A DNA stretch of 64,000 nucleotides from Mycolicibacterium frederiksbergense (GCF_029893345.1 NZ_JARXVE010000002.1:620001-684000), one strand, 5' to 3'. Numbered from the stretch's first letter, positions 27,004-37,669 are shown. Notes: a model not told the origin generated them from the letters alone. Made by a program: numbers and translations.

Positions 27004-28740
27004 ATGCAGCGCTTCGTCGTCAGCTCGGACGGGACCCGCATCGCGGTCTACGAACAAGGGGACCCGCAGCGCCCCACCTTGGTGATGGCGCATGGATGGC
27101 CGGACTCGCACGTGCTGTGGAACGGCGTGACGGGCGAATTGGAGGACCGCTTCCACATCGTGCGCTACGACAATCGCGGCGCGGGCGCCTCGGATGTGCC
27201 CAAACCTGTTGCCGCCTACCGGATGGAACGGTTCGCCGACGATCTGGCCGCGGTGATCGAGGACGTCAGCCCGGGGCGCCGCGTGCATGTGCTGGCCCAC
27301 GACTGGGGCTCGGTGGGGGTGTGGGAGTACCTGAGCCGGCCGGAAGCATCCGCGCGGGTGGCGTCATTCACGTCGGTGTCGGGTCCGAGCTCCGACCACT
27401 ACGGGGCGTTCCTACGCGACCGGTTGGCCCGTCCCTACCGCCCCGTGCGGTTTGCCAAGGCCGTCAACCTCGCGTCGCGGTTCAGCTATTGGATCCCGTT
27501 CTCGATCCCGGTGATCGCGCCCGCGCTGATGCGCGCCGGGGCGGCACGCCGCCTGCAGGCCATCGACACCCCGGGGCCCAAGTTCCAGTCCGAGACCCTG
27601 GACACCGACGCGGCCAACTCGCTAAAGATCTACCGGGCCAACGCGTTTCGCTCCATCGCCAAGGTGCGGCGGGACCACTACGTGTCGGTGCCGGTGCAGC
27701 TGATCTGCAACGACCACGATCCCGTGGTGCGCGGACACGGATACGACGACGAGTCCAAATGGGTGCCATTGCTGTGGCGCCGCGATCTCAAGGCCGGGCA
27801 CTGGGCGCCGTTCTCGCACTGGCGAGCCATCGCGGCCGCGACGGCCGAACTGATCGAGCACATCGAGGGCGCGCCGGCGGCCCGGGCGCTTCGACGCGCG
27901 CAGGTCGGCCGGCCGCGCGAGACCTTCACCGACACCCTGGTGTCGGTGACCGGCGCGGGCAGTGGCATCGGCAGGGCCACGGCTCTGGCCTTCGCCGCCC
28001 AGGGCGCAGAACTCCTGGTCAGTGACATCGACAAAGATGCCGCGGCCGCGACTACCGCCGAGATCGTTGAACAGGGCGGCTTGGCGCACGCGTACGGGCT
28101 CGACGTCTCCGACGCCGATGCGGTTGAAAGCTTCGTCGAGCAGGTCTGCGCCACCCACGGGGTACCCGACGTGGTGGTCAACAACGCCGGAATCGGCCAC
28201 GGCGGCAAGTTCCTGGACACTCCGCCCGAGCAGTTCGACCGGGTGCTCGACGTGAACTTCGGCGGGGTGGTCAACTGCTGCCGGTCATTTGCGCGCCGAC
28301 TGGTCGAGCGCGGTACCGGAGGCCACATCGTCAACGTCGCATCGATGGCGGCCTACTCGCCGGCGCAGGCGATGAGCGCCTACGCCACCAGCAAGGCCGC
28401 GGTGTTCATGTTCTCCGACTGTCTGCGCGCCGAATTGGCTTCGGCAGGAATCGGATTGACGACGATCTGCCCGGGCGTGATCGACACCAACATCATCGAT
28501 ACCATCCGCTTCGATGTGCCCGCCGAGGAGCGCGGCAATGTTGAGCAGGTGCGGGCCCAGACGAAGAAGTTCTTCGCCGCCCGCCGCTACGGACCGGAGA
28601 AGGTGGCCAAGGCCATCGTCGCGGCCGTCCGCAAGGACAAGGCCATCCGACCCGTCACACCGGAGGCCTATGCGGCGTACGGGGTGGCGCGGCTGATGCC
28701 GTCGGCGCTGCGCCGGGTGGCCCGCTCGACATCGCTCTAG
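27004..28740 (+). CDS. ephD: EphD: epoxide-hydrolase-like domain fused to a short-chain dehydrogenase
   Basis: This 578-aa protein has two enzymatic halves. Residues ~1-300 are an alpha/beta hydrolase with MAHGWPDSHVLWNG and the nucleophile elbow HDWGSVGVWE (Asp nucleophile, as in epoxide hydrolases) and GHWAPFSHW (catalytic His). Residues ~310-578 are an SDR with TGAGSGIGRATA, NNAGIGHGG, Ser-140-type VASMAAYSP and YATSK active site. In M. tuberculosis EphD acts in mycolic-acid metabolism, converting epoxy- to keto-mycolates, which suits the two linked activities. Start ATG 27004 is preferred to one at 26941 because similarity begins with MQRFVVSSDGTRIAVYEQG. Confidence 0.93.
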   Translation: MQRFVVSSDGTRIAVYEQGDPQRPTLVMAHGWPDSHVLWNGVTGELEDRFHIVRYDNRGAGASDVPKPVAAYRMERFADDLAAVIEDVSPGRRVHVLAHDWGSVGVWEYLSRPEASARVASFTSVSGPSSDHYGAFLRDRLARPYRPVRFAKAVNLASRFSYWIPFSIPVIAPALMRAGAARRLQAIDTPGPKFQSETLDTDAANSLKIYRANAFRSIAKVRRDHYVSVPVQLICNDHDPVVRGHGYDDESKWVPLLWRRDLKAGHWAPFSHWRAIAAATAELIEHIEGAPAARALRRAQVGRPRETFTDTLVSVTGAGSGIGRATALAFAAQGAELLVSDIDKDAAAATTAEIVEQGGLAHAYGLDVSDADAVESFVEQVCATHGVPDVVVNNAGIGHGGKFLDTPPEQFDRVLDVNFGGVVNCCRSFARRLVERGTGGHIVNVASMAAYSPAQAMSAYATSKAAVFMFSDCLRAELASAGIGLTTICPGVIDTNIIDTIRFDVPAEERGNVEQVRAQTKKFFAARRYGPEKVAKAIVAAVRKDKAIRPVTPEAYAAYGVARLMPSALRRVARSTSL

Positions 28741-28743
28741 CCG

Positions 28744-29670
28744 CTATTGCGGATGAGCCGCGAGGTAAACGCCGACCGGTATCGGTGACTCGGACGCGTA
28801 CCCGATGGGCAGCAGCACGTCTCCCGTGGTCGTGAAGTAATAGACATCCCAGCGGTAGAACGCGCCGAACGCTGAAGGATCGGCGGCCAGCACGGCCGCG
28901 TAGTCGCTGACCGCGCGTACGTACTCGTCGGCGTTGTTGTAGCGGAAAAGGGCGTTGTCGGGGTTGTGCGCGAAACCGTTGGCGGCCAGATAACGACCTG
29001 CCGCCATGATGCTGTCCCGGGGCGAGTGGATATCCCCACCGGCTCCGTAGGCGGCGAACGTGGACGGCATGAACTGCATCGGGCCTTGAGCGCCGGCCGA
29101 ACTGTCACCGATCACGCTGCCGAATTGCGTCTCGATCAGGTTGATTGCGGCGAGGTAGTTCCAGCCCACGCCCGAGGCTGCTTCGGCTTCGCGGTAGGAG
29201 TCGAGCAGCAAGCCGGCCGGCGTCGGCGGGTTGATGCGCCACGCCGGCAGGGTGTCTCTCGGATGGGCCATCGCGGCGAGCTGCCGCCGCGCGTCGATGT
29301 TGCGGTCGTAGACCTCGATCAGCTCGGCCGGGATGCGGGGCCGGACGATCCCGTCCCATTCCGGGTGACGGCCGATGGCACGGTAGGCCACCTGTTGACG
29401 GCGGGCCGCCTCTGTCAGCGCCGCGTCCGGTGTCGCAGGGTCGCGCAGGGCGCGTTCGTCGGCAACCAAGTCTTCCGCCAGCCGTCCCGGATCCGGAGCC
29501 AGGCGCGGTTGCGCGCCGCCCGGAGAGGCCGACGTGGGGGTATCCGGGCGCATCGCCGATGTCGGCGTACTCGGTGAAGCGGCGGCCGGCGGGTCCGGCG
29601 ATCCCGAACACCCGATGACCACTACGCCCAACGTGAAGAAGATCGCGAGATTGTGAAGAAATCTCGCCAT
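28744..29670 (-). CDS. Lytic transglycosylase lipoprotein
   Basis: This 308-aa protein has an N-terminal lipoprotein signal (MARFLHNLAIFFTLGVVVIGC, lipobox VIGC), a Ser/Pro/Thr-rich linker to about residue 60, and a C-terminal goose-lysozyme/SLT-type domain with NLIETQFGSVIGDSSAGAQG (catalytic Glu in IETQFG) and GPMQFMPSTFAAYG, plus NADEYVRAVSDYAAVL. It should cut peptidoglycan glycan chains at the outer face of the cytoplasmic membrane. The start could be the ATG at 29670 or the GTG or ATG further up to 29694. The signal-peptide codons coincide with a palindromic DNA element that also occurs at 21434-21487. Convergent with ephD (stops 3 bp apart). Confidence 0.88.
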   Translation of the reverse strand: MARFLHNLAIFFTLGVVVIGCSGSPDPPAAASPSTPTSAMRPDTPTSASPGGAQPRLAPDPGRLAEDLVADERALRDPATPDAALTEAARRQQVAYRAIGRHPEWDGIVRPRIPAELIEVYDRNIDARRQLAAMAHPRDTLPAWRINPPTPAGLLLDSYREAEAASGVGWNYLAAINLIETQFGSVIGDSSAGAQGPMQFMPSTFAAYGAGGDIHSPRDSIMAAGRYLAANGFAHNPDNALFRYNNADEYVRAVSDYAAVLAADPSAFGAFYRWDVYYFTTTGDVLLPIGYASESPIPVGVYLAAHPQ

Positions 29671-29687
29671 CTTGTTCACGCTGGGCG
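29634..29687. repeat. Palindromic element, copy B, inside the transglycosylase signal-peptide codons
   Basis: The ~54-bp element shares 46 of 54 bases with copy A, including an unbroken 18-base match at the left end and 20 of 22 at the right, at identical spacing. Its arms pair over ~20 bases with two mismatches (29634-29653 against 29660-29680). Here it covers the start codon and the hydrophobic signal core of the lipoprotein, so its hairpin would lie over the translation start of the mRNA. Confidence 0.7.
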
Positions 29688-29722
29688 GGTGCACCGTCTA
29701 GCCGTTCACAACTCTGGCTGAA

Positions 29723-31255
29723 CTAGCCATTGCTGGCTATGTCCTCAAGCACCGCGAACATGGTGCGCGTCGGCACCCCGGTGCCGCCCTTGGGCGTGTA
29801 ACCCCAAGGGCCACTGGTGTTGTAGGCGGGTGCGGCGACGTCGATGTGCGCCCACTCGACCCCGTCGGCGACGAACTCACGCAGGTAGGTGCCCGCCACC
29901 AGCATCCCGGCGAAGCGCGACCCGCTGACGTTGGCCAGATCGGCCACCGTGGACTTGAGCTCATCGCGCAGTTCGTCGGGCAGCGGCATGGCCCAGGCGT
30001 TCTCGCCGACGGCCTGCGACAGCGTCGCGACCCGGTCGCGGAACGCGTCGCTGCCCATCACGCCGGGCGTGCGGGAGCCGAGCGCCACGGTCTGCGCGCC
30101 GGTCAGGGTGGACGTCTCGATCAGATAGTCGGGGTTGTCCTCGCAGGCCCGCACGATCGCGTCGGCCAGGATCAGCCGCCCCTCGGCATCGGTGTTGAGC
30201 ACCTCCACGGTGATGCCGCCGTACTGGGTCAGCACATCGCCGGGGCGCTGCGCGGTAGCCGAGGGCATGTTCTCGGCCATCGGCACGGTCGCGATCACCT
30301 CGATCGGCAGCTTCTGCTTGGCGGCCAACACCACGGTGGCGATGACCGCGGCGGCGCCGCCCATGTCGGAGGTCATGTGGTGCATGTTGGCCGCCGGCTT
30401 GATCGAGATGCCGCCGGTGTCGAAGGTGATGCCCTTGCCGACCAGCGCGACCCGCTTGCCGTCTTTGCCGCCCCGGTGGATCAACCGCACCAGGCGCGGC
30501 GCGCGGGACGATCCCTTGCCGACCCCCACGATGCCGCCGTAGCCGGCCTGGGCGAGTGCCTCGTCGTCGAGCACCTCGACCTCGAGTCCGGCCGCTTCAC
30601 CCAAAGCCTTTGCCCGCTTGGCGAATTCGTCGGGGAACAGGTGGCTGGGCGGGGTATTCACGAAGTCGCGGGCCGTCGCCACCGACGTCGCGATGTCCAC
30701 CGCGCGCTGGGCTTCGGTTTTCGTGGCCGCCTTGGTGTCGGCCGTCAGCGCGGTAATCGCGGTCAGCCCGGCATCGGTGGGTGCGGTCTTGGCGCTACGG
30801 AAGTCGCTGAACCGGTACGCGCCGAGAATCAGGCCCTCGACGGTGGATTCCAGATCGATGTCGGACAACGTGGTGATGACCGTCTCGGTGCCGTTCAACG
30901 ACCGCGCGGCGGTACCGGCGGCCCGGCGGATCGAGTCGGCGGGCCACTCGTCGCGCGGCGCGCCGAGGCCGACGGCCAGGACGCTGGCGACCGGAAGTGA
31001 CGGCGCAACCACCCTGGTGACCTGGTCGGTGCCGCCTTTCGCGCCGAGCGCCTGGAGCGCCACCTCGATCTCGCCGACCGCCTCGGCGTCGAGGAACGGG
31101 TTGCCAACGACGGTGGCGGTTGAGTCGTCATCCTGCCCGCTGACCACTGGAACGATCAGCACGGCGTCACTCTTGCGTTTGGGCAGAGACGAGCTGACGG
31201 TGACGGTGGGGGCCTGGTAGCCGGGTTCGCTGCTCACCCGGTTCACCCTAGCCAC
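29723..31255 (-). CDS. pepB: Leucyl aminopeptidase (M17)
   Basis: This 510-aa cytosolic enzyme removes N-terminal residues from peptides. The C-terminal catalytic domain has the M17 signature NTDAEGRL (residues ~350), preceded by [21 protein letters not shown] with the metal ligands and followed by [22 protein letters not shown]. The N-terminal ~190 residues form the regulatory alpha/beta domain. Length is normal. The start at 31255 lies 4 bp after the stop of the adenylate cyclase gene, so the two are one operon, as in M. tuberculosis. Confidence 0.95.
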   Translation of the reverse strand: MARVNRVSSEPGYQAPTVTVSSSLPKRKSDAVLIVPVVSGQDDDSTATVVGNPFLDAEAVGEIEVALQALGAKGGTDQVTRVVAPSLPVASVLAVGLGAPRDEWPADSIRRAAGTAARSLNGTETVITTLSDIDLESTVEGLILGAYRFSDFRSAKTAPTDAGLTAITALTADTKAATKTEAQRAVDIATSVATARDFVNTPPSHLFPDEFAKRAKALGEAAGLEVEVLDDEALAQAGYGGIVGVGKGSSRAPRLVRLIHRGGKDGKRVALVGKGITFDTGGISIKPAANMHHMTSDMGGAAAVIATVVLAAKQKLPIEVIATVPMAENMPSATAQRPGDVLTQYGGITVEVLNTDAEGRLILADAIVRACEDNPDYLIETSTLTGAQTVALGSRTPGVMGSDAFRDRVATLSQAVGENAWAMPLPDELRDELKSTVADLANVSGSRFAGMLVAGTYLREFVADGVEWAHIDVAAPAYNTSGPWGYTPKGGTGVPTRTMFAVLEDIASNG

Positions 31256-31259
31256 GCTG

Positions 31260-32339
31260 TCACCGGTGCACCGAGTAGGCCGTTACCGGGCCATCGAAGC
31301 CCTTCAAGGTGAGCTCGGGTGCGGGAATCGTCGGCCAGTCGGGCAGCGCGTCGCGCAGTGCCGCCGAACACAGGATCTGGCCCGGATCGGCGGCCGCCAC
31401 CAGCCGGGCGGCCAGATTGACCGGGCTGCCGAAGTAGTCGCCGCTGATCGCCAGCACCGTGCCGTAGTCCAGTCCCGCTCGTACCTGAACGTTGGCCTCT
31501 TTGGCCCGCGGATGCTCGACGAGGTCGACGGCCGCCTTGATCAGGATCTCCGGGGTCGAGCTCACCCACATCACCGCATCGCCGATGAACTTGACCACGC
31601 GCCCGCCGTCGGCGTGCACGACATCGGCGGTGACCGCACTGAATTCGTTGAGCAACCGGGTGAGTTCGCTGGTGGTCAGAATCTGGGTGAGTGCGGTGAA
31701 CCCGGACAGGTCGGCAAAACCGATGCCGCACACCACATTCGCGGTACCGTCGCGCACCACGTGTTCGAAATAGGTGCGGGTGCTCATCAGGTGGTGACGG
31801 TGTACCGCGTCCATCATCGCGCCGATCCGTGGGATGAACTCGGCTGCCGCGCGGTAGGCCTGAGCGGTCGCGAGTTCGTTGTGCGACAGGTCCATCTGAA
31901 CATCGGGGGAACCGGTCCGGATCATCGATGATTCGGCCTCGGAGATCCTGGCCAGGCTCGAACCGATGACGCGGAGCAATCCGGTCGCGGCTTCCTCACC
32001 GAGCACGGCACGCATCTCGGCCCAGGTGCGCAAGCCGTCGACGTCGGCCTGACTCAACATCACCGTGTCGGGACCGGCAGCGGTCAGGCCGAGCGCGGCC
32101 CACGCATGTTCGACATCGGCAACCGTCAGCCCGAGGGCTTCGGCCGCGGTGGCCTGGCTGTAGACCGCGGGTCCCGAGGACTGCACTACGTCGCCGGCCA
32201 GCCCGAACAACCTGCCGCGCTGCTCGGCCGCGACCATCTGCTCGGCGGTGAAACCGAGATCATCCAGGTATTCGATGAGTGGGGCGCGCCGCTGCGCGTC
32301 GGTGACCCCGGCAGCCGCCAGCGCATCGAAATCGACCAC
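31260..32339 (-). CDS. Class III adenylate cyclase (Rv2212-like)
   Basis: This 359-aa protein has an N-terminal autoregulatory region (residues ~1-180) of the pH-sensing Rv2212 type and a C-terminal cyclase domain. Key catalytic features appear intact: the metal Asp in [13 protein letters not shown], the second metal Asp in GDAVMWVSS with the substrate Lys in GRVVKFIG, and the [17 protein letters not shown] segment with the transition-state Asn and Arg. It should make cAMP; the M. tuberculosis orthologue responds to pH and fatty acids. GTG start at 32339, 55 bp from the divergent gcvT GTG. First gene of an operon with pepB. Confidence 0.92.
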   Translation of the reverse strand: MVDFDALAAAGVTDAQRRAPLIEYLDDLGFTAEQMVAAEQRGRLFGLAGDVVQSSGPAVYSQATAAEALGLTVADVEHAWAALGLTAAGPDTVMLSQADVDGLRTWAEMRAVLGEEAATGLLRVIGSSLARISEAESSMIRTGSPDVQMDLSHNELATAQAYRAAAEFIPRIGAMMDAVHRHHLMSTRTYFEHVVRDGTANVVCGIGFADLSGFTALTQILTTSELTRLLNEFSAVTADVVHADGGRVVKFIGDAVMWVSSTPEILIKAAVDLVEHPRAKEANVQVRAGLDYGTVLAISGDYFGSPVNLAARLVAAADPGQILCSAALRDALPDWPTIPAPELTLKGFDGPVTAYSVHR

Positions 32340-32394
32340 CGATCAAGTGTGGCAGTTTGGCGGCCCGATTTGGCGAGCAGATTAAGGTGGGGCC

Positions 32395-33492
32395 GTGAGT
32401 GACGACCTGCTGCATGGACCGCTGGAAGACCGCCACCGCGAGCTGGGGGCCAGTTTCGCCGAATTCGGCGGGTGGTTGATGCCGGTGTCCTATGCCGGCA
32501 CCGTCTCGGAGCACAACGCCACCCGCGACACCGTCGGCCTGTTCGACGTCAGCCACCTCGGCAAGGCGCTGGTACGCGGGCCGGGCGCGGCGGAATACGT
32601 CAACTCCGCATTCACCAATGATCTGAACCGGATCGGTCCGGGCAAGGCGCAGTACACGCTGTGCTGCACCGAATCCGGTGGCGTGATTGACGATCTCATC
32701 GCCTACTACGTGTCCGACGAAGAGATCTTCCTGGTGCCCAACGCGGCCAACACCGCGGCCGTGGTCGCCGAGCTGCGCAAGAACGCCCCGGAGGGGCTGG
32801 CCATCACCGACGAGCACCGCTCCTACGCGGTGCTGGCCGTGCAGGGGCCGAAATCCAGCGAGGTGCTGGGCGCGCTCGGGTTGCCCACCGAGATGGACTA
32901 CATGGGTTACGCCGACGCCGAGTACGACGGGGTGTTCGTCCGGGTGTGCCGCACCGGCTACACCGGCGAGCACGGCTACGAGCTGCTGCCGGCCTGGGAC
33001 CGCGCCGGTGTGGTGTTCGACGCCCTGGTGGCGGCCGTGCGTGAAGCCGGCGGCGAACCCGCGGGCCTGGGCGCCCGCGACACCTTGCGCACCGAGATGG
33101 GTTACCCGCTGCACGGCCACGAGCTGTCGCTGGACATCTCACCGCTGCAGGCCCGGTGCGGGTGGGCGATCGGCTGGGGCAAGGAGGCGTTCTGGGGGCG
33201 CGATGTGTTGCTGGCCGAGAAGCAGGCAGGCCCGGCCCGGGTGCTGCGCGGCCTGAAAGCCGTCGGCCGTGGGGTGCTGCGGGCCGATCTCGCCGTGCTC
33301 GACGGGGACACCCGGATCGGCACCACGACATCGGGAACGTTCTCGCCCACGCTGAAAGTCGGTATCGCGCTGGCGCTTATCGACACCGCCCACGACATCG
33401 CCGATGGCCAGCGGGTGAGTGTCGACGTGCGCGGCCGCACCGTGGAATGCGAAGTGGTCAAGCCGCCATTTGTGGCGCCGAAAACTCGGTAG
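32395..33492 (+). CDS. gcvT: Glycine cleavage system aminomethyltransferase (T protein)
   Basis: This 365-aa protein transfers the aminomethyl group from the H protein to tetrahydrofolate in glycine breakdown. Family motifs: [49 protein letters not shown] (catalytic region) and [23 protein letters not shown] start at 32395, with AAGGTGGGG as ribosome-binding site. The other glycine-cleavage genes are not in the window, as is usual in mycobacteria. ilvE follows after 22 bp on the same strand, so the two may be co-transcribed. Divergent from the adenylate cyclase gene. Confidence 0.95.
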   Translation: MSDDLLHGPLEDRHRELGASFAEFGGWLMPVSYAGTVSEHNATRDTVGLFDVSHLGKALVRGPGAAEYVNSAFTNDLNRIGPGKAQYTLCCTESGGVIDDLIAYYVSDEEIFLVPNAANTAAVVAELRKNAPEGLAITDEHRSYAVLAVQGPKSSEVLGALGLPTEMDYMGYADAEYDGVFVRVCRTGYTGEHGYELLPAWDRAGVVFDALVAAVREAGGEPAGLGARDTLRTEMGYPLHGHELSLDISPLQARCGWAIGWGKEAFWGRDVLLAEKQAGPARVLRGLKAVGRGVLRADLAVLDGDTRIGTTTSGTFSPTLKVGIALALIDTAHDIADGQRVSVDVRGRTVECEVVKPPFVAPKTR

Positions 33493-33514
33493 CCCCGGGC
33501 GATACAATCGCTGC

Positions 33515-34633
33515 ATGACTAGCGGCCAACTCGAGTTCACGGTTTCACGCAATTCGAATCCGGCGACCGATGCGGTACGTGAATCGATTCTGGCCAACCC
33601 GGGCTTCGGCAAGTTCCACACCGACCACATGGTGGCCATCGACTACACCGAGGGGCAGGGCTGGCACGACGCCCGGGTGATCCCGTACGGGCCGATCGAG
33701 CTCGACCCCTCGGCCATCGTGCTGCACTACGCGCAGGAAGTGTTCGAAGGGCTCAAGGCGTATCGCTGGGCGGACGGCTCGATCGTGTCCTTCCGTCCGG
33801 AATCCAACGCGAGCCGGATGCGTGCCTCCTCCCGCCGATTGGCCATCCCCGAACTTCCCGAGGACGTGTTCATCGAGTCGCTGCGCCAACTGATCGCGGT
33901 CGACGAGCAGTGGGTGCCCGCGGCCGGCGGTGAGGAGTCGCTGTACCTGCGGCCGTTCGTCATCGCCACCGAACCGGGACTTGGGGTGCGCCCGGCCAAC
34001 CAGTACCAGTACCTGGTTATCGGCTCCCCGGCCGGGGCCTACTTCAAGGGCGGTATCAAGCCGGTCAGCGTGTGGTTGTCGCACGAGTACGTGCGTGCCT
34101 CACCCGGTGGCACTGGTGCGGCCAAGTTCGGTGGCAACTACGCGGCCTCGCTGCTGGCACAGGCACAGGCCGCCGACAACGGCTGCGATCAGGTGGTGTG
34201 GCTGGACGCGATCGAACGCCGCTATGTCGAAGAGATGGGCGGGATGAACCTGTTCTTCGTGTTCGGCAGCGGCGGTTCGGCCCGGCTCGTCACCCCGGAG
34301 CTGTCCGGCTCGCTGCTGCCGGGCATCACGCGAGACTCCTTGCTGCAGTTGGCAACCGATGCCGGCTTCACGGTCGAGGAACGCAAGATCGACGTTGACG
34401 AATGGCAGAAGAAGGCCACCGCGGGCGAGATCACCGAAGTGTTCGCCTGCGGGACCGCCGCGGTGATCACCCCGGTCTCACACGTCAAATACGGCGATGC
34501 CGATTCGCCTGGAGAATTCACCATCGCCGACGGCCAGCCGGGTGAGATCACCATGGCCCTGCGCGACACCCTGACCGGGATCCAGCGCGGCACCTTCGCC
34601 GACACCCACGGCTGGATGGCCCGGCTGAACTAG
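33515..34633 (+). CDS. ilvE: Branched-chain amino acid aminotransferase
   Basis: This 372-aa fold-IV PLP enzyme makes valine, leucine and isoleucine from their ketoacids. The PLP Lys lies in [20 protein letters not shown], the cofactor glutamate in [20 protein letters not shown], and the phosphate-binding part in [18 protein letters not shown]. Start is the ATG at 33515 ([10 protein letters not shown]); a longer frame overlaps the end of gcvT. Its stop overlaps the stop of the convergent cobS gene by 4 bp. It also serves methionine salvage in mycobacteria, a known trait of the family. Confidence 0.95.
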   Translation: MTSGQLEFTVSRNSNPATDAVRESILANPGFGKFHTDHMVAIDYTEGQGWHDARVIPYGPIELDPSAIVLHYAQEVFEGLKAYRWADGSIVSFRPESNASRMRASSRRLAIPELPEDVFIESLRQLIAVDEQWVPAAGGEESLYLRPFVIATEPGLGVRPANQYQYLVIGSPAGAYFKGGIKPVSVWLSHEYVRASPGGTGAAKFGGNYAASLLAQAQAADNGCDQVVWLDAIERRYVEEMGGMNLFFVFGSGGSARLVTPELSGSLLPGITRDSLLQLATDAGFTVEERKIDVDEWQKKATAGEITEVFACGTAAVITPVSHVKYGDADSPGEFTIADGQPGEITMALRDTLTGIQRGTFADTHGWMARLN

Positions 34634-35355
34634 CCGATCGCCAGGCCGAGCGCGGTGAGCGTCGTCGTCACCTCGACGGCGGCGCCCAGCACGTCACCGG
34701 TGATGCCGCCGAACCGGCGCACACAATGGGTGACCAGCAGCACCGAACAACCCACGGCGAGCAGCACGACGACCGGGCCCTGCCAGGCTCGGGGGCCCGC
34801 CCACCCGCCCAGCGCGCCGACGGCGATCAACCACACCGCCACCACGGCGACCGGTTGACTGCCGGCCACCGCGCCACCCAGCGAGCTGCCCGCAGCCGCG
34901 GGCACCGACCGCCGGCAGGCGGCCACCGCCGCCACCCGGCCGGCCATGACGGCGACAACCAGCGCAACGGCGTTGAGTTGGTTGAACGCCAGGGCCTGGC
35001 AGCCGATCACCACGACCACCGCGGCCACGCCGAACGGCCCGGCCGACCCTTCACGCATCACCGCCAGCGCGCGTTCCGGCGGGCCGTAACAACCCAGCCC
35101 GTCGACGGTGTCGCAGAACCCGTCGATGTGCAGTCCGCGGGTGGCCAGTAGCAGCACGGCTACGGCCACCAACCCGGGCAGCACACTGCCGGCCCCGAAC
35201 GCCCACTTGCCGGCGGCCAGCACCGCGGCGGCCAGCGCCCCGAGCGCCAGCCCTACGACCGGAAGTACGGTGAGTGCGCCGCGGCCGACGCCGGCCGAGG
35301 TCCGCACCGGCAGCACCGTGCCGAACGCGAATGCCCCGCCGAGCGCGGAAATCAT
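34630..35355 (-). CDS. cobS: Adenosylcobinamide-GDP ribazoletransferase (cobalamin synthase)
   Basis: This 241-aa integral membrane enzyme joins adenosylcobinamide-GDP to alpha-ribazole in the last steps of B12 synthesis. It has several hydrophobic helices and the family motif [37 protein letters not shown] with its Asp-rich metal site (quoted here only in part: [13 protein letters not shown]). [14 protein letters not shown] near the end is also typical. Its ATG overlaps the cobT stop codon (ATGA at 35352-35355), so the pair is coupled. Last gene of cobU-cobT-cobS. Confidence 0.94.
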   Translation of the reverse strand: MISALGGAFAFGTVLPVRTSAGVGRGALTVLPVVGLALGALAAAVLAAGKWAFGAGSVLPGLVAVAVLLLATRGLHIDGFCDTVDGLGCYGPPERALAVMREGSAGPFGVAAVVVVIGCQALAFNQLNAVALVVAVMAGRVAAVAACRRSVPAAAGSSLGGAVAGSQPVAVVAVWLIAVGALGGWAGPRAWQGPVVVLLAVGCSVLLVTHCVRRFGGITGDVLGAAVEVTTTLTALGLAIG

Positions 35356-36413
35356 GGTGCCTCTTCGGAAATTCCGGCCTCGTCGAAGGTGGCCATCGAG
35401 GCCAGGGTGGCGATCGCGGCTCGGACGATCGGCAGCGCCACCACGGCGCCGGTGCCCTCACCCAGGCGCATGCCCAGGTCGACGATCGGCTCCAATCCCA
35501 GGTCTGACAGCGCCAAACTGTGCGCCGGTTCGGTGGAGCGGTGCCCCGCCTGCCACCAAGCCCGCGCACCCGGCGCCAGCCGGTCGGCCACCAGGGCTGC
35601 GGCCGTCACCACCATGCCGTCGAGCAGCACCGGGGTGCGCCGCACCGCGGCCTGCGCACAGAACCCGGCCATGGCGGCCAGATCGGCACCGCCGCACACC
35701 CGCAACAGGCCCAGCGGGTCGTCTTTCACGGTGCGGGCCCGGTAGAGCGCGTCGCGCACCGCACTGGTCTTGCGCATCCAGCCGTGATCATCGATTCCGG
35801 TGCCGCGGCCCACCGCCGCCACCGGTTCGGTTCCGGTCAGCGCTGCCACCAGAGTCGTTGCCGCCGTGGTGTTTCCGATTCCCATATCGCCTGCGATGAG
35901 CAGATCGGCCCCGGCGTCGACTTCGTCGTCGGCGATCTGCCGGCCGGCGTTGAGCGCGGCGACGGTTTCTTCGGCGCTCAGCGCGTCTTCGATCGCGATG
36001 TTGCCGGAGCCGCGGCGGATCTTGTGGGCGCCGATCGCGGGGGACAGGGGTTCGTCACAGTCGACAGCGATGTCGGCCACCCGCACCGTGGCACCGGCGA
36101 CCTCGGCCAGCACGTTGATCGCGGCGCCGCCGGCATCGAAGTTGGCCACCATCTGGCCGGTCACCGCGGCAGGGAAAGCCGACACACCCGCCGCGGTGAC
36201 CCCATGGTCAGCGGCGAAGACCACCACGCGCGGTCGGGTGAGCGCCCGCGGCGGGCACACGCCCTGGCATGCGGCGGCCCAGACCGAGAGCTCCTCGAGC
36301 CGGCCCAACGAGCCGGGTGGCTTGGTCAGCCGGGCCTGACGGGCCCGCGCCGCCGCAGCGGCCTCGGCGTCCGGAGCGATGACCGGGGCGAAGGCTGCAT
36401 CGGGTTCGATCAT
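35352..36413 (-). CDS. cobT: Nicotinate-nucleotide--dimethylbenzimidazole phosphoribosyltransferase
   Basis: This 353-aa enzyme makes alpha-ribazole phosphate for the lower ligand of B12. Motifs: [17 protein letters not shown] at the start, [41 protein letters not shown], and [20 protein letters not shown]; a conserved Glu near the end acts as general base in the family ([16 protein letters not shown]). I chose the ATG at 36413, which overlaps the cobU stop (ATGA), over the Met at 36470. Middle gene of the operon cobU-cobT-cobS. Confidence 0.94.
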   Translation of the reverse strand: MIEPDAAFAPVIAPDAEAAAAARARQARLTKPPGSLGRLEELSVWAAACQGVCPPRALTRPRVVVFAADHGVTAAGVSAFPAAVTGQMVANFDAGGAAINVLAEVAGATVRVADIAVDCDEPLSPAIGAHKIRRGSGNIAIEDALSAEETVAALNAGRQIADDEVDAGADLLIAGDMGIGNTTAATTLVAALTGTEPVAAVGRGTGIDDHGWMRKTSAVRDALYRARTVKDDPLGLLRVCGGADLAAMAGFCAQAAVRRTPVLLDGMVVTAAALVADRLAPGARAWWQAGHRSTEPAHSLALSDLGLEPIVDLGMRLGEGTGAVVALPIVRAAIATLASMATFDEAGISEEAP

Positions 36414-36943
36414 GACGGCTCCTTCACCGTGAGCGGCTGACCGGCCACCACCAGCGTCACCTGATCGCATACCGCGGCCAAGCGCTGGTTGACCGTGCCC
36501 AGTTCGTCGGCGAACCGGCGCCCCGCCGCGGTGGCGGGCACCACGGTCAGCCCGACCTCGGGGCTGACCAGAACCAGGGGAGCGGTGAAGGTGTCCACCG
36601 CGCGCACCAGTGCGTCGACGTCGCGGTCTATCGGCGTGCCGGTCCAGGCGCCGCGGTGGTCCATGGTCGCGGTCAGCCAGCCACCGATGTCGTCGACGAG
36701 CGTGGCGGTGCCCGGTGCACTACCCAGCTCGGCAGCCAGATCGCCGGTCTCCACGGTGTGCCAGTGTGCGGGACGACGGGCCTGGTGGGCGGTCACCCGA
36801 TGAGCCCAGGCCGGATCGTTGTCGGCGGCGGCGCCGGTGGCCAGGTAACGCACCGGCGCGCTGTCTCCGGCGGCGCGCTGCACGGTCGATTCGGCCCACT
36901 GGGATTTGCCCGACCGGATACCGCCGAGCACCAGGATGCGCAC
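36410..36943 (-). CDS. cobU: Adenosylcobinamide kinase / adenosylcobinamide-phosphate guanylyltransferase
   Basis: This 177-aa enzyme phosphorylates adenosylcobinamide and then adds GMP, giving the substrate used by CobS. The P-loop is [12 protein letters not shown] at residues 7-18, followed by the guanylated His region [19 protein letters not shown] and [21 protein letters not shown]. It leads the cluster with cobT and cobS, each overlapping by 4 bp. In M. tuberculosis, cobU is elsewhere, as I recall; here all three late B12 steps are encoded together. Confidence 0.93.
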   Translation of the reverse strand: MRILVLGGIRSGKSQWAESTVQRAAGDSAPVRYLATGAAADNDPAWAHRVTAHQARRPAHWHTVETGDLAAELGSAPGTATLVDDIGGWLTATMDHRGAWTGTPIDRDVDALVRAVDTFTAPLVLVSPEVGLTVVPATAAGRRFADELGTVNQRLAAVCDQVTLVVAGQPLTVKEPS

Positions 36944-36967
36944 CGGGTCAGTCCGCTTGAAACGGCA

Positions 36968-37669
36968 TCAGGAGATCTTGTCGCCGCGGTTGACCACCGG
37001 TCGCGGCGCCCGCATGCGGCGCAGCTGGGACGCCCGGCTGGCCGCGTAAAGCCCAAGCTTGAAACCGCTCTCGGTGTTGCCGGGGAACTTCTCGTCCACC
37101 ATCTGGTTCACCTTGCGGCCGACGATGAATCCGTCGATCAGCATGATGAACACCAGGACCAGCATCGCGTACGACAGGATCTGCTGGAACTGCAGCGAGG
37201 GCAGGGCGAGCATGAAGAAGATCATCGCCAGGGCCGCGGGCATGAACAGGCCCAGCAGGTTGCGGCGGGCGTCGACGATGTTGCGGACGTAGCGGCGAAC
37301 CGGGCCCTTGTCACGGGGCAGCAGGTAGCCCTCTTCGCCCGCCATCATCTTTTCCCGACGGTCGGTCATTTCGGCCCGGCGGGTGATCCGCTCGATCTTG
37401 CGCTCTTCCTTGGACAGCTTCGGGCCACGCAGCTCCTTGCGGCGCTGGCGTGCCTCGGCGGCGGTCTGCGGGGCGGGCGCGACCGGCCCGCGCCGTTTGG
37501 TGGCCTCGCTGCGTTTGGGCGTCGGCCTGCCCTTCGGGGCGGTGGTCGAGGTGTCGGCCGCTGCCGCTCCTGCGGAAGTCGACTCGGCGGAACCGCCGAC
37601 GCTCGTCACCTCACGGTCGGTCCCGGCGGGTTCGCCCGCATTGTCCTTCTTACGGCCCAGCAGCTTCAC
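36968..37669 (-). CDS. DUF3043 membrane protein (Rv2206-like)
   Basis: This 233-aa protein has a long, basic, probably disordered N-terminal half (residues ~1-125, with Lys/Arg/Ala/Thr runs and KLSKEERKIERITRRAEM), then two adjacent membrane helices (LLGLFMPAALAMIFFMLALP and ILSYAMLVLVFIMLIDGFIV), ending in a basic tail. The family is conserved in mycobacteria at this locus and has no known function. The GTG at 37669 is taken as start (Val-Lys-Leu-Leu-Gly-Arg-Lys-Lys), giving the ~235 aa normal for the family; an ATG at 37708 is upstream. It precedes cobU by 25 bp on the same strand. Confidence 0.85.
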   Translation of the reverse strand: MKLLGRKKDNAGEPAGTDREVTSVGGSAESTSAGAAAADTSTTAPKGRPTPKRSEATKRRGPVAPAPQTAAEARQRRKELRGPKLSKEERKIERITRRAEMTDRREKMMAGEEGYLLPRDKGPVRRYVRNIVDARRNLLGLFMPAALAMIFFMLALPSLQFQQILSYAMLVLVFIMLIDGFIVGRKVNQMVDEKFPGNTESGFKLGLYAASRASQLRRMRAPRPVVNRGDKIS

